Assembly: GCF_014649395.1 (NCBI RefSeq)
Contig: NZ_BMSY01000003.1
Location: 186,001 to 250,000, forward strand
Source of the DNA: Streptomyces aureoverticillatus
GTDB lineage: Bacteria; Actinomycetota; Actinomycetes; Streptomycetales; Streptomycetaceae
Direction: 5' to 3'
Length of the DNA stretch: 64,000 nt
Under the pieces are notes generated by a model. That model saw nothing but the letters and a program-made list of their open reading frames with translations. It was not told the origin of the DNA and did not search any database. Numbering within the stretch: the first letter of the stretch is position 1; each line of letters begins with the position of its first letter. The position numbers and the translations under genes were made by a program. Below are positions 16,307-24,310 of this stretch, piece by piece.

Positions 16307-16532
16307 CCGCGTCCCCAAGTCCCGTTTCCCACAAGGGGATCGAGTCAAGGCGGCTGGATGGTTCTGCCCCGTTTCGGGGAATCGTGTCTGCTTTATTGAC
16401 CCTCCGAACGGGCGGCGTTCCCCGGTCACCGGAGCGCCATCCTGACGTCACTCCAAGGAATTCCCATTCCGACAAACCGGACATAACGCCTGCATGGTGA
16501 ATATCAAGTCGTGGGCCGGAACCGGGCGACGG

Positions 16533-16538
16533 TAGCCT
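16533..16538 (+). promoter_or_regulatory. Putative -10 box for leaderless serS mRNA
   Basis: TAGCCT ends seven bases before the serS GTG. No Shine-Dalgarno sequence is recognisable other than AGGGG touching the start codon. The -35 element is unclear. Confidence 0.3.
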
Positions 16539-16544
16539 TGAGGG

Positions 16545-17834
16545 GTGATTGACCTTCGCCTGCTCCGTGAGGACCCCGACCGTGTTCGCGCGTCTCAGCG
16601 CGCCCGTGGAGAGGACGTCGGCCTCGTCGACGCCCTGCTCTCCGCCGACGAGCGGCGCAGGTCGTCCGGGCTGAGCTTCGACGAGCTCCGCTCCGAGCAG
16701 AAGGCGCTCGGCAAGCTCATCCCGAAGGCCTCCGGCGACGAGAAGGCCGAGCTCCTGAAGAAGGCCGGCGAGCTGGCCGCCGCGGTCAAGGCCGCGAACG
16801 CCGCGCAGGACGAGGCCGACGAGGAGACCAAGCGCCTCCTCCTCCAGCTCGGCAACCTCGTGCACGAGGACGTGCCGGTGGGCGGCGAGGAGGACTTCGT
16901 CGTCCTGGAGACGCACGGCACGATCCGCGACTTCGGCGCCGAGGGCTTCGAGCCCAAGGACCACCTGGAGCTCGGCGAGGCGCTCGGCGCCATCGACGTC
17001 GAGCGCGGCGCGAAGGTCTCCGGATCCCGTTTCTACTACCTGACGGGTGTCGGCGCGCTGCTCGAGCTGGCGCTGGTCAACGCGGCGATCGCGCAGGCCA
17101 CGGAGGCCGGCTTCATCCCGATGCTGACGCCCGCCCTGGTGCGCCCGCGCGCCATGGAGGGCACCGGCTTCCTCGGCCAGGCCGCCGAGAACGTGTACCA
17201 CTTGGAGAAGGACGACTATTACCTGGTCGGCACCTCCGAGGTCCCGCTCGCGGCGTATCACATGGACGAGATCATCGACGCCGACAAGCTCCCCCTGCGG
17301 TACGCCGGGTTCTCGCCCTGCTTCCGCCGCGAGGCGGGCACCTACGGCAAGGACACCCGCGGCATCTTCCGGGTGCACCAGTTCGACAAGGTCGAGATGT
17401 TCTCGTACGTCGCCCCGGAGGACGCGGAGAACGAGCACAAGCGGCTCCTCGACTGGGAGAAGCAGTGGCTGACCGGCCTTGAGCTGCCCTTCCAGGTGAT
17501 CGACGTCGCCTCCGCCGACCTGGGCGCCTCGGCGACCCGCAAGTTCGACTGCGAGGCCTGGATCCCCACCCAGGGCAAGTACCGCGAGCTGACGTCCGCG
17601 TCGAACTGCGACAGCTTCCAGGCCCGCCGCCTGTCCGTGCGCATGCGCGAGGAGCAGGGCGGCAAGAAGGCCGTCCAGCCGCTCGCGACGCTGAACGGCA
17701 CGCTCTGCGCGGTGCCGCGCACGATCGTGGCGATCCTGGAGAACCACCAGCTCGCCGACGGTTCCGTGCGTGTTCCGGAGATTCTGCGGCCGTATCTGGG
17801 GGGACGAGAGATCCTGGAGCCCATCGCCAAGTGA
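16545..17834 (+). CDS. serS: Seryl-tRNA synthetase
   Basis: The 429-residue class II synthetase charges tRNA-Ser and tRNA-Sec-type acceptors with serine. The N-terminal 110 residues form the long antiparallel coiled-coil arm that grips the tRNA (Lys/Glu/Ala-rich). The catalytic core carries motif 2 ([18 protein letters not shown]) and motif 3 ([18 protein letters not shown]). Length matches the family. The GTG start is chosen because the conserved [15 protein letters not shown] begins there. The stop overlaps the next gene's GTG by four bases, so the HAD phosphatase is translationally coupled. Confidence 0.97.
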   Translation: MIDLRLLREDPDRVRASQRARGEDVGLVDALLSADERRRSSGLSFDELRSEQKALGKLIPKASGDEKAELLKKAGELAAAVKAANAAQDEADEETKRLLLQLGNLVHEDVPVGGEEDFVVLETHGTIRDFGAEGFEPKDHLELGEALGAIDVERGAKVSGSRFYYLTGVGALLELALVNAAIAQATEAGFIPMLTPALVRPRAMEGTGFLGQAAENVYHLEKDDYYLVGTSEVPLAAYHMDEIIDADKLPLRYAGFSPCFRREAGTYGKDTRGIFRVHQFDKVEMFSYVAPEDAENEHKRLLDWEKQWLTGLELPFQVIDVASADLGASATRKFDCEAWIPTQGKYRELTSASNCDSFQARRLSVRMREEQGGKKAVQPLATLNGTLCAVPRTIVAILENHQLADGSVRVPEILRPYLGGREILEPIAK

Positions 17835-18679
17835 GCACCGTCTCCCCCGTCGGAACGGGGTCGCCCGAAAGCGGCCGCCCGGCCTTCCCGTACCCCCTCG
17901 TCGCGACCGACCTCGACGGGACGCTCCTGTCCCCCGACGACACGGTCTCGCCGCGCACCCGGGCGGCGCTCACCGCGGCCACCGCGGCGGGCGCGGCCCA
18001 CATCATCGTCACCGGCCGCTCCGTCGCCTGGACCAGGCACATCCTGGACGACCTCGGCTACGACGGCCTGGCGGTGTGCGGCCAGGGCGCGCAGGTGTAC
18101 CACGCGGGCGAGCATCGGCTGCTGACCTCCGTCACCCTCGACCGGCAGCTCGCGGGCCTGGCCCTCGCCAAGATCGAGGCGGAGATCGGCCCGCTGGCAC
18201 TCGCCGCGAGCCGCGACGGCCTGGAGGGCGAGGTCCTGGTCGGCCCCGGGTACGTCGTGCAGGACGGCCCGCTCCCCGTCGTCCCGTTCACGGACGTCGC
18301 GGACCTGTGGGCGGCGCCGCTCAACAAGGTGTACGTCCAGCATCCCGGGCTCGGCGACGACGCCCTGGCGGCCGTGGCGCGGGAGGTCGCGGGCGATCTC
18401 GTCGGCGTGACGATGGCGGGCGAAGGCATAGTGGAGCTCCTGCCGCTCGGCCTGACGAAGGCGACGGGGCTGTCCCTCGCCGCACGCCGCATCGGCGCGA
18501 AGGCCGCGGACACGATCGCCTTCGGCGACATGCCCAACGACATCCCGATGTTCGCCTGGTGCGCCCACGGCGTAGCCATGGCCAACGCCCACGAGGACCT
18601 CAAGGCGGTCGCGGACGAGGTGACGGCCTCCAACGAGGAGGACGGGATCGCGGTGGTGCTGGAACGGTTGTTGGCCTGA
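17831..18679 (+). CDS. HAD-superfamily phosphatase (Cof/YbjI type)
   Basis: The 282-residue protein is a Cof-like HAD hydrolase with a C2 cap. Motif I is [11 protein letters not shown] (nucleophile and general-acid Asp), motif II is IIVTGRS, and motif IV is [11 protein letters not shown]. Members dephosphorylate sugar phosphates, nucleotides or cofactor intermediates; the substrate cannot be predicted. The GTG start overlaps the serS stop (GTGA). A second Cof-type protein encoded at 30470-31336 is a close paralogue with the same motif layout. Confidence 0.9.
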   Translation: MSTVSPVGTGSPESGRPAFPYPLVATDLDGTLLSPDDTVSPRTRAALTAATAAGAAHIIVTGRSVAWTRHILDDLGYDGLAVCGQGAQVYHAGEHRLLTSVTLDRQLAGLALAKIEAEIGPLALAASRDGLEGEVLVGPGYVVQDGPLPVVPFTDVADLWAAPLNKVYVQHPGLGDDALAAVAREVAGDLVGVTMAGEGIVELLPLGLTKATGLSLAARRIGAKAADTIAFGDMPNDIPMFAWCAHGVAMANAHEDLKAVADEVTASNEEDGIAVVLERLLA

Positions 18680-18766
18680 GCGCTTCGCTGGATGTGCGGT
18701 ATCCAATCCTGCGGGCCGGTGGGGGCTGGTCGCGCCCCGCGGCGGAGCCGCATGTCGATACGGCCC

Positions 18767-18840
18767 CGCGCCCTTTCGGGGCGCGCACGAAGGCCGGACC
18801 CAAGGGCACGGGAATGTTCCCGTGACCCCGAGGCCCGGCC
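18767..18840. terminator. Double hairpin terminator region after the serS operon
   Basis: A 7-bp stem (CGCGCCC/GGGCGCG, 18767-18785) is followed by CACGGGAA-TG-TTCCCGTG (18807-18824), which sits inside a larger GGCCGG...CCGGCC stem (18792-18840). The sequence just upstream (GGGGGCTGGTCGCGCC... to GGCGGAGCCGCATGTCGATA) looks like another repeat common in Streptomyces intergenic DNA. It separates genes on opposite strands and can serve both. Confidence 0.65.
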
Positions 18841-18940
18841 CAGTGCGACGTTGGGTGGGCGGCCCGCGCAGCAAACTGTGCGCGCTCGAAGCGGCCGCCC
18901 CGGGCGATCCCCCGTGGCACGGCTCGGACGGAGTGAGTAA

Positions 18941-19000
18941 CTACTCCGGAGCCTGACCCGGATCGCCCTGCCGGGAGCGCGACTCACTGTTCGTGAACAT
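18941..19000 (-). CDS. Possible 19-residue small ORF
   Basis: ATG at 19000 follows GAGAGGAG at a spacing suitable for a Shine-Dalgarno sequence and opens a frame for MFTNSESRSRQGDPGQAPE, ending in TAG at 18943-18941. No similarity is recognised. It is hydrophilic and would follow the small basic protein gene on the same strand, 120 bases downstream. It may equally be chance, as AG-rich tracts before ATG are common. Confidence 0.25.
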   Translation of the reverse strand: MFTNSESRSRQGDPGQAPE

Positions 19001-19120
19001 CGTCGGCTCCTCTCCCAGAAGGTGGCGCCAGGGAAGGGCCCGGCGCGGTGACATCACCAACTCTGCCCGCGCGGCCCGCGCGCCGCCACCGAATTTCCCG
19101 CGGCCCGCCGCCGTCGCAGC

Positions 19121-19438
19121 CTACTTGCGCCGCCGCCTCTTCCTGCGCCGGCTGAAGAACCACCCGGCGGGCGGCTCGTCGGACCGCCAGGGCTGCGGCT
19201 CGGGCGCCCGGTCCCGCCAGCGGGCGGAGAGCATGCGGGCCCGGGCGGACGGCTCGGCGGCCTCTGCGGAACGTATGAAGTCGTCGTCGAGAACCACGTC
19301 GTCCCAGGCCCCGTCCTCGCCACGGTCACCCGCACCGGCGTCCGCACCCGCACCCGCACCCGCACCCGCACCCGAGCGTGAGCCCGAGCCCGCACCCGAG
19401 CCCGCAGGATCCTCGTCCCGTCCGTCGTCCGATGCCAT
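19121..19438 (-). CDS. Small conserved-looking protein with a basic tail, unknown function
   Basis: I do not recognise this 105-residue protein. The first half is low complexity: a run of Gly/Ala/Ser with alternating GAG repeats, encoded by an ACCCGC-type DNA repeat near 19340-19400. A middle acidic stretch (WDDVVLDDDFIRSAE) resembles an amphipathic helix. The tail SRRRKRRRRK is strongly basic and may bind membrane lipid or nucleic acid. The ATG follows GGGAGG. It lies 118 bases after the last permease gene of the ABC cluster and may be cotranscribed with it. Confidence 0.65.
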   Translation of the reverse strand: MASDDGRDEDPAGSGAGSGSRSGAGAGAGAGADAGAGDRGEDGAWDDVVLDDDFIRSAEAAEPSARARMLSARWRDRAPEPQPWRSDEPPAGWFFSRRRKRRRRK

Positions 19439-19555
19439 CGCGGCACCTCCCGGTCACTGCTGAAGCATCCCCCTCCCACCAGTGTCCTGGCGGGAGGGTG
19501 AAGGCGCCGTCAAGACGGCAGGTCGGCCGCCACGACGGCGGGACTGCGGGTCGGC

Positions 19556-20278
19556 CTACTCGTCTCCCGCCAGCGTCAGCGTCCGCAGCTTCTGCCCCGC
19601 GAACCAGGTGGTCCCGACCGTCACCACGATCAGCAGGATCACCGCGACGGGCAGGCCGACGTCGGAGGTGACGAGGTCGCCGCCGTCCGCGGCCTTGTGG
19701 GCGACGGCCAGCGACCACTGCTGGACGCTGAGCGTGCGCGCCCCGGAGACCAGCGACCCGAAGAGCGCCTCCCACACGAGGGCGTACACGAGGCCGAAGA
19801 CCACCGCGTGCCGCGTGATGGTGCCGAGGAGCAGGAAGATCGCCGCGTACGCGATGGAGGAGACGAGGGCGGCGATGGTGTAGGCGACGGCGATCTGCTG
19901 GCCGTTGCCGTTCAGGATCATGCCCGCGATGAACGTCGGGACCGCCGAGAACGCCATGGTGACGGCGATGGCGACGGTCAGTTTGGTGACGATGATCGTG
20001 GGCCGTTTCACCGGCTTGGACAGCAGGTAGAGCACCGAGCCGTCGTCGATCTCGGGTCCGATCGCGCCGGTGCCGGCGATGACGCCGATGATCGGCACCA
20101 TCGTGGCGAGCGCGAAGCCGCCGAGCAGGTCGGAGGCGACCTGGTCGTCGGCGCCGCTGAAACTGCGTACCGCCGCGGAGATGACGATCAGCAGCAGCGG
20201 CAGCGCGAAGAGGATCAGTGCCCGGCGGCGGCCGAGCAGGGCCCGGTAGGTGAGCCGGGCGACAGTGGGGTCGTACAC
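19556..20278 (-). CDS. ABC-2 type transporter permease
   Basis: The 240-residue protein has about six hydrophobic helices typical of ABC-2 permeases, opening with a cytoplasmic segment YDPTVARLTYRALLGRRRA. The GTG start is preceded by GAAGGGAG in the 11-base gap after the ATPase stop, so it is the partner of that ATPase. The substrate is unknown; such pairs in Streptomyces are generally called multidrug or lantibiotic-type exporters without proof. It is the last member of a four-gene transporter operon. Confidence 0.87.
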   Translation of the reverse strand: MYDPTVARLTYRALLGRRRALILFALPLLLIVISAAVRSFSGADDQVASDLLGGFALATMVPIIGVIAGTGAIGPEIDDGSVLYLLSKPVKRPTIIVTKLTVAIAVTMAFSAVPTFIAGMILNGNGQQIAVAYTIAALVSSIAYAAIFLLLGTITRHAVVFGLVYALVWEALFGSLVSGARTLSVQQWSLAVAHKAADGGDLVTSDVGLPVAVILLIVVTVGTTWFAGQKLRTLTLAGDE

Positions 20279-20289
20279 GGTGGCTCCCT

Positions 20290-21201
20290 TCAGGCCGCGA
20301 CGAGGTAGGAGAAGACCGACTCGAGCGACTCGTCCGAGGGCGAGACGGTCAGCAGCCGGATGTCGTGTTCGCGGGCGATGCGTGGCAACAGGGTGGTGAA
20401 GCGCCCGAAGTCGACTGCCTGGATGCGCAACGCGCCCTCAGCCAGGTCGACTTCGATGCCCGCGGTCGACGGGTCGGCGATGAGCGCGGCGGCTAGCACG
20501 CGGTCGTCGCTGGAGCGCACCAGGTAGCGGTGCGGCCGGTCCGTCATCAGGCGGCGGATCTTGCGGAAGTCGCCGCTGGCCGCGTGCCGGCCGGCGACGA
20601 TCACCTCGATGTGCGAGGCGAGTTGTTCGACCTCTTCGAGGATGTGCGACGAGAACAGGACGGTGCGGCCCTCGTCGCCCATCTTGCGCAGCAGTTCCAT
20701 GAGTTGCATGCGCTGGCGCGGGTCCATGCCGTTGAAGGGCTCGTCGAGCAGCAGCACGGACGGCTCGTGGACGAGCGCGGAGGCCATCTTCACGCGCTGC
20801 TTCATGCCCTTGGAGTACGTCGAGATCTTGCGGTCCTGCGCGTACTCCATCTCGACCGTGGCGAGGGCCTTCTGGGCGGCCTTCTTGCCCAGGCCGTGCA
20901 ACTCGGCGTTGGCGACGACGAATTCGCGGCCGGTGAGGAAGTCGTACATCCCCTCGCGCTCGGGGACGATCCCCAGGTGCTTGTAGATGGTCTCGTTGCG
21001 CCAGGTGGGGTTGCCGTCGAGGGTGACGGAGCCGGTGGAGGGCGAGAGGAAACCTCCCATCATGCTGATGAGGGTGGACTTCCCGGCGCCGTTCGGGCCG
21101 AGCAGGCCGGTGACTCCGGGGCTGATCGTCATCGTGATGTCGTTGACCGCCACCACGTTGCCGAACCAGCGGGACACATGGTCGATGCTGAGGGGCGTCA
21201 T
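20290..21201 (-). CDS. ABC transporter ATP-binding protein
   Basis: The 303-residue ATPase has Walker A GPNGAGKST, a signature replaced by YSKGMKQRV (the usual variant in the CcmA/DrrA branch), and Walker B VLLLDEPFNGMDP. An extra C-terminal domain of about 80 residues follows. The ATG at 21201 begins two bases after the stop of the preceding permease. It probably pairs with the downstream permease encoded at 19556-20278. Binding and hydrolysis of ATP power export through that permease. Confidence 0.9.
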   Translation of the reverse strand: MTPLSIDHVSRWFGNVVAVNDITMTISPGVTGLLGPNGAGKSTLISMMGGFLSPSTGSVTLDGNPTWRNETIYKHLGIVPEREGMYDFLTGREFVVANAELHGLGKKAAQKALATVEMEYAQDRKISTYSKGMKQRVKMASALVHEPSVLLLDEPFNGMDPRQRMQLMELLRKMGDEGRTVLFSSHILEEVEQLASHIEVIVAGRHAASGDFRKIRRLMTDRPHRYLVRSSDDRVLAAALIADPSTAGIEVDLAEGALRIQAVDFGRFTTLLPRIAREHDIRLLTVSPSDESLESVFSYLVAA

Positions 21202-21203
21202 TC

Positions 21204-22085
21204 TTAGAGCCCGGCCTTTCGGTAGCGGCGCAGCAGGGCGGCGTAGCTGCCCGCGATGAGGGCGAGGACGACGAGGACGTAGACGACGCCCGCGCCGGCC
21301 GAGGGGCCTTCCTTGCCGGGGAAGGCGGAGGTGGCGCCCAGGAAGGCGGTCTGTACGCCGTCGATGAGCGTGATCGGTGAGAACAGGCCGAGCCAGCTGA
21401 TGGCTTCGGAGCTGCCCTGTTCGTGCGCGATGGCCTGGACGGTGGACACCGCTCCGTAGGAGATGGTCAGGACGGCGATGACGGCGGCGATGCCGAAGCC
21501 GCGGCGCGGGGTGACCGCCGAGATGACCAGCGCGATCCCGGAGAACAGCACGGACAGCAGCGCTACGGAGACCAGACCTTGGGCGAATCCCTTCGTCTGG
21601 TCGGCGAAGTCGAGTTTGGCGAGCAGGGCTCCTACGTAGAGCACGATCAGCGGGACGGCCGTCAGGATGAACAGCGCGCTGGAGAGCGCCGCGAACTTCG
21701 CGCGTACGTAGTCGACGCGTTCGATGGGGCGCGAGAAGTACAGCGGCACGGTCTGGAACCGCAGGTCCCTGGAGACGGTCTGCGGGGCCTGGGCGGCCAG
21801 GTAGAGGCTGATGACGGCCTGGAGCACTATGGCGTAGCGCGTGTAGTCGATCGGCAGGTCGTCGGCCTTGGTGGCGACGGCGACCGCGACCATGATCAGC
21901 GCGGGGGCGCACATCACCCCGAAGAGGATCATCGGCAGGACCTTGGACTTGGCCGAGCGGCCGAGGCCGTAGGCGCCGCGCAGGCTCTGCGAGAACAGCG
22001 ACCGGGTGGCGTACGCGCGGCCCAGGCGCGGGCCGTCGTAGTGCCGGTAGCCGATGTTGTGGATCTGTGTGGAGTCAGCGGGCAT
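21204..22085 (-). CDS. ABC-2 type transporter permease
   Basis: This 293-residue membrane protein has about six helices. Its N-terminus contains the short motif IGYRHYDGPRLGRAYATRSL, common in permeases of this group. Its start overlaps the end of the upstream ATPase gene by 11 bases, so the two are translationally coupled and form the first ATPase-permease pair. It is unrelated enough to the second permease that a simple recent duplication of the pair is unlikely. The substrate is unknown. Confidence 0.88.
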   Translation of the reverse strand: MPADSTQIHNIGYRHYDGPRLGRAYATRSLFSQSLRGAYGLGRSAKSKVLPMILFGVMCAPALIMVAVAVATKADDLPIDYTRYAIVLQAVISLYLAAQAPQTVSRDLRFQTVPLYFSRPIERVDYVRAKFAALSSALFILTAVPLIVLYVGALLAKLDFADQTKGFAQGLVSVALLSVLFSGIALVISAVTPRRGFGIAAVIAVLTISYGAVSTVQAIAHEQGSSEAISWLGLFSPITLIDGVQTAFLGATSAFPGKEGPSAGAGVVYVLVVLALIAGSYAALLRRYRKAGL

Positions 22086-23154
22086 CGCGGCCGCCTCCCA
22101 TCTGTTCGGCGGCGGCCGTCTGCGTCTTCTCGGCGGCGGCCGCGGTCCCCGCCCGGGCGGCGGCGTGCTCGGAGGCCGTGGCGCCGCCCGCGTCCGGCTC
22201 GCCCTGCGCGCCCTGTTCGTCGTTGCTGCGGAAGACCTCCGCGATGTGGTGCCTGCGCTGTTCCATGCGGACCAGGCCGAGGCCGAGATCGGCGACCACG
22301 TCCCGTACGAGGTCGTACGTCTCCTCGCTCTCCGCTTCGAGCAGCACGGTGTGCCCGGCGCCGGGCAGGCCGCCGCCGTCGTCCTGGGTGGCGACGCCGC
22401 GGCCCTGCAGTGCCTTGCGCAACGCTCCGGTGCCGTCGGGGTGTTCGTCGCTGTCGGTGACCTCGACGGCGAGGGTCGTCGTGGTCTGGGTGAAGTCCGT
22501 GGTGGAGCTGGAGCGCAGCAGCTTGCCGCCGTCGATGACGACGACGTGGTCGCAGGTGCGCTCCAGTTCGCCCAGGAGGTGCGAGGTGACCAGGACCGAG
22601 ATGCCGAAGTCGGTGTGCACGCGCCGGATCAGGCCCAGCATCTCGTCGCGACCGACCGGGTCGAGGCCGTTGGTCGGCTCGTCGAGGAAGACCAGCTGCG
22701 GGTCGTGCACCAGCGCCTGGGCGAGCTTCACGCGCTGCTTCATGCCGGTCGAGTAGCCGCCGATGGGGCGATAGCGCTCCTCGTAGAGCCCGACATGACG
22801 CAGGGTGTCCGCGGTGCGCTCGCGCGCGGCGGCCGGCGGCAGGCCCGACATGCGCGCCATGTGGACGACGAACTCGGTGGCCGAGACGTCGGGCGGCAGG
22901 CAGTCGTGTTCCGGCATGTAGCCGACGCGCTCGCGGATCTCGCCGCCGCTGGTGGCGACATCGAGGCCGAGCACGGCGGCGCGGCCCTCCGTGGTGGGGG
23001 ACAGACCCAGCAGGATCTTGATCAGTGTGGACTTGCCGGCTCCGTTGGCTCCGACGAGTCCGGTCACACCGGGCCCGATATCCATGGAGAGCCGGTCAAG
23101 CGCGGTCACCCTCGGGTACCGCTTGCTCAGGCTTTCGGTCGCGATCACAGTCAC
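22075..23154 (-). CDS. ABC transporter ATP-binding protein with extended C-terminus
   Basis: The 359-residue ATPase has Walker A GANGAGKST, the signature variant YSTGMKQRV and Walker B LVFLDEPTNGLDP. Beyond the nucleotide-binding domain (about 1-230) there is an accessory domain and then a 50-residue Ala/Glu/Thr-rich tail that looks disordered. It is the first gene of the minus-strand operon; the 304-base gap before the divergent M24 gene must hold its promoter. Its partner is the permease that overlaps its 3' end. Confidence 0.9.
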   Translation of the reverse strand: MTVIATESLSKRYPRVTALDRLSMDIGPGVTGLVGANGAGKSTLIKILLGLSPTTEGRAAVLGLDVATSGGEIRERVGYMPEHDCLPPDVSATEFVVHMARMSGLPPAAARERTADTLRHVGLYEERYRPIGGYSTGMKQRVKLAQALVHDPQLVFLDEPTNGLDPVGRDEMLGLIRRVHTDFGISVLVTSHLLGELERTCDHVVVIDGGKLLRSSSTTDFTQTTTTLAVEVTDSDEHPDGTGALRKALQGRGVATQDDGGGLPGAGHTVLLEAESEETYDLVRDVVADLGLGLVRMEQRRHHIAEVFRSNDEQGAQGEPDAGGATASEHAAARAGTAAAAEKTQTAAAEQMGGGRDAR

Positions 23155-23244
23155 GGTTCGAACGTAGTGGCGCGGGCCACACCGGGGCGTCAGCCCTGAG
23201 GCCCGATCGCCGTCACTCTCGAGTATTACGGGCCCGTAAGGGTC

Positions 23245-23333
23245 GTCCGGAAGTCGACCCCTGGGGGTTCCCCCGGGACCCCTCTCGGGGAACTTCCGGA
23301 CCTGTCCCGGACGGTCGTGCAGAACTATTGACG
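23245..23333. promoter_or_regulatory. Divergent control region with long inverted repeat and a -35-like TTGACG
   Basis: GTCCGGAAGT (23245-23254) and ACTTCCGGAC (23292-23301) are perfect 10-bp inverted repeats enclosing a C/G-rich loop that can itself fold. TTGACG at 23328-23333 could be the -35 box for the M24 operon, but the -10 partner (near 23351) is poor. The whole 23155-23458 gap contains no gene. Confidence 0.4.
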
Positions 23334-23458
23334 CAGCCGCCAGGCATTGTCACATTCATCAGTGTCAAGTTACGAGCGCGTACGGCGATGGCGCGGTGAC
23401 TCCCGCTGTGGGCGGGGGCGGCCGGGCCGACGGGCGCGGACACGGGACGGACGGTGGC

Positions 23459-24310
23459 ATGGCCTCAGCAGTGAAGGGTGAACTCTCCGCGGAGCTGCGG
23501 GGGTTCCGGCAGGTGCAGACCCTCGCGTACGAATGCGCGGAAGCGGTCGCCGCCCAGCTCAAGCCGGGGGTGACGGAGCGCGAGGCGGCGCGGATGCAGC
23601 GCGAGTGGCTGCGGGCGCGGGGAGTGCGGGACTGGTTCCATCTGCCCTTCGCCTGGTTCGGCGACCGCACGGCGTTCGTGAACTTCCGGATACCGCTGCA
23701 GTTCTTCCCCACCAACCGCCGCCTGGAGCCGGGGATGCCCTTCATCCTCGACATGGCCCCGGTCTTCAAGGGATATACGGCCGACATCGGATATTCGGGC
23801 TGCCTCGGCCTCAACCCCGTGCACGACAAGCTGCTCGCCGACCTGGAGGCGCACCGCGAGCTGATCCTGCGCGAGGTCCGCGAGCGCCGCCCGCTCCGCG
23901 AGATCTACGAGAGCGTGGACCACCTCATGGTCCGCCAGGGGTATGCCAACCGCCATCGTGCGTATCCCTTCGGCGTGATCGCGCACAAGGTCGACCGGGT
24001 CAAGGAGCGCCGCCTGTCCCCGCACGTCTTCGGGTTCGGCACGCAGTCCCTGAAGGGCCTCGCGAGCGACGCGCTGCACGGCCACCGGGACGGCTGGTCC
24101 CCCCTGTGGTCGCCGTACAAGTTCTCCGACCACCCGCCGCAGCCGGGCCTGTGGGCGGTCGAGCCGCATCTGGGCTTCCGGGGCACGGGCGCGAAGTTCG
24201 AGGAGATCCTGGTCGTCACCGACTCCAGGGACCCGGACGAGAGCGCCTTCTGGCTGGACGACGATCTGCCGCATGTGCGGCGCTGGGCCGAGGAAAGGGC
24301 TGCCGCATGA
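23459..24310 (+). CDS. M24-family metallopeptidase-like protein
   Basis: The 283-residue protein has the pita-bread fold without an N-terminal AMP_N domain. Candidate metal ligands are Asp in ILDMAPVF, Asp in YTADIGYSG, His near YPFGVIAHKV, Glu in AVEPHLG and Glu in KFEEILVV, so it is probably catalytic. The spacing between the second Asp and the His is unusual for methionine aminopeptidase or PepP, and the substrate is unknown. I prefer the ATG at 23459; a GTG at 23396 would add a Gly-rich 21-residue leader. The stop overlaps the next ATG (ATGA), which marks it as part of the EphD-like operon. Confidence 0.8.
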   Translation: MASAVKGELSAELRGFRQVQTLAYECAEAVAAQLKPGVTEREAARMQREWLRARGVRDWFHLPFAWFGDRTAFVNFRIPLQFFPTNRRLEPGMPFILDMAPVFKGYTADIGYSGCLGLNPVHDKLLADLEAHRELILREVRERRPLREIYESVDHLMVRQGYANRHRAYPFGVIAHKVDRVKERRLSPHVFGFGTQSLKGLASDALHGHRDGWSPLWSPYKFSDHPPQPGLWAVEPHLGFRGTGAKFEEILVVTDSRDPDESAFWLDDDLPHVRRWAEERAAA

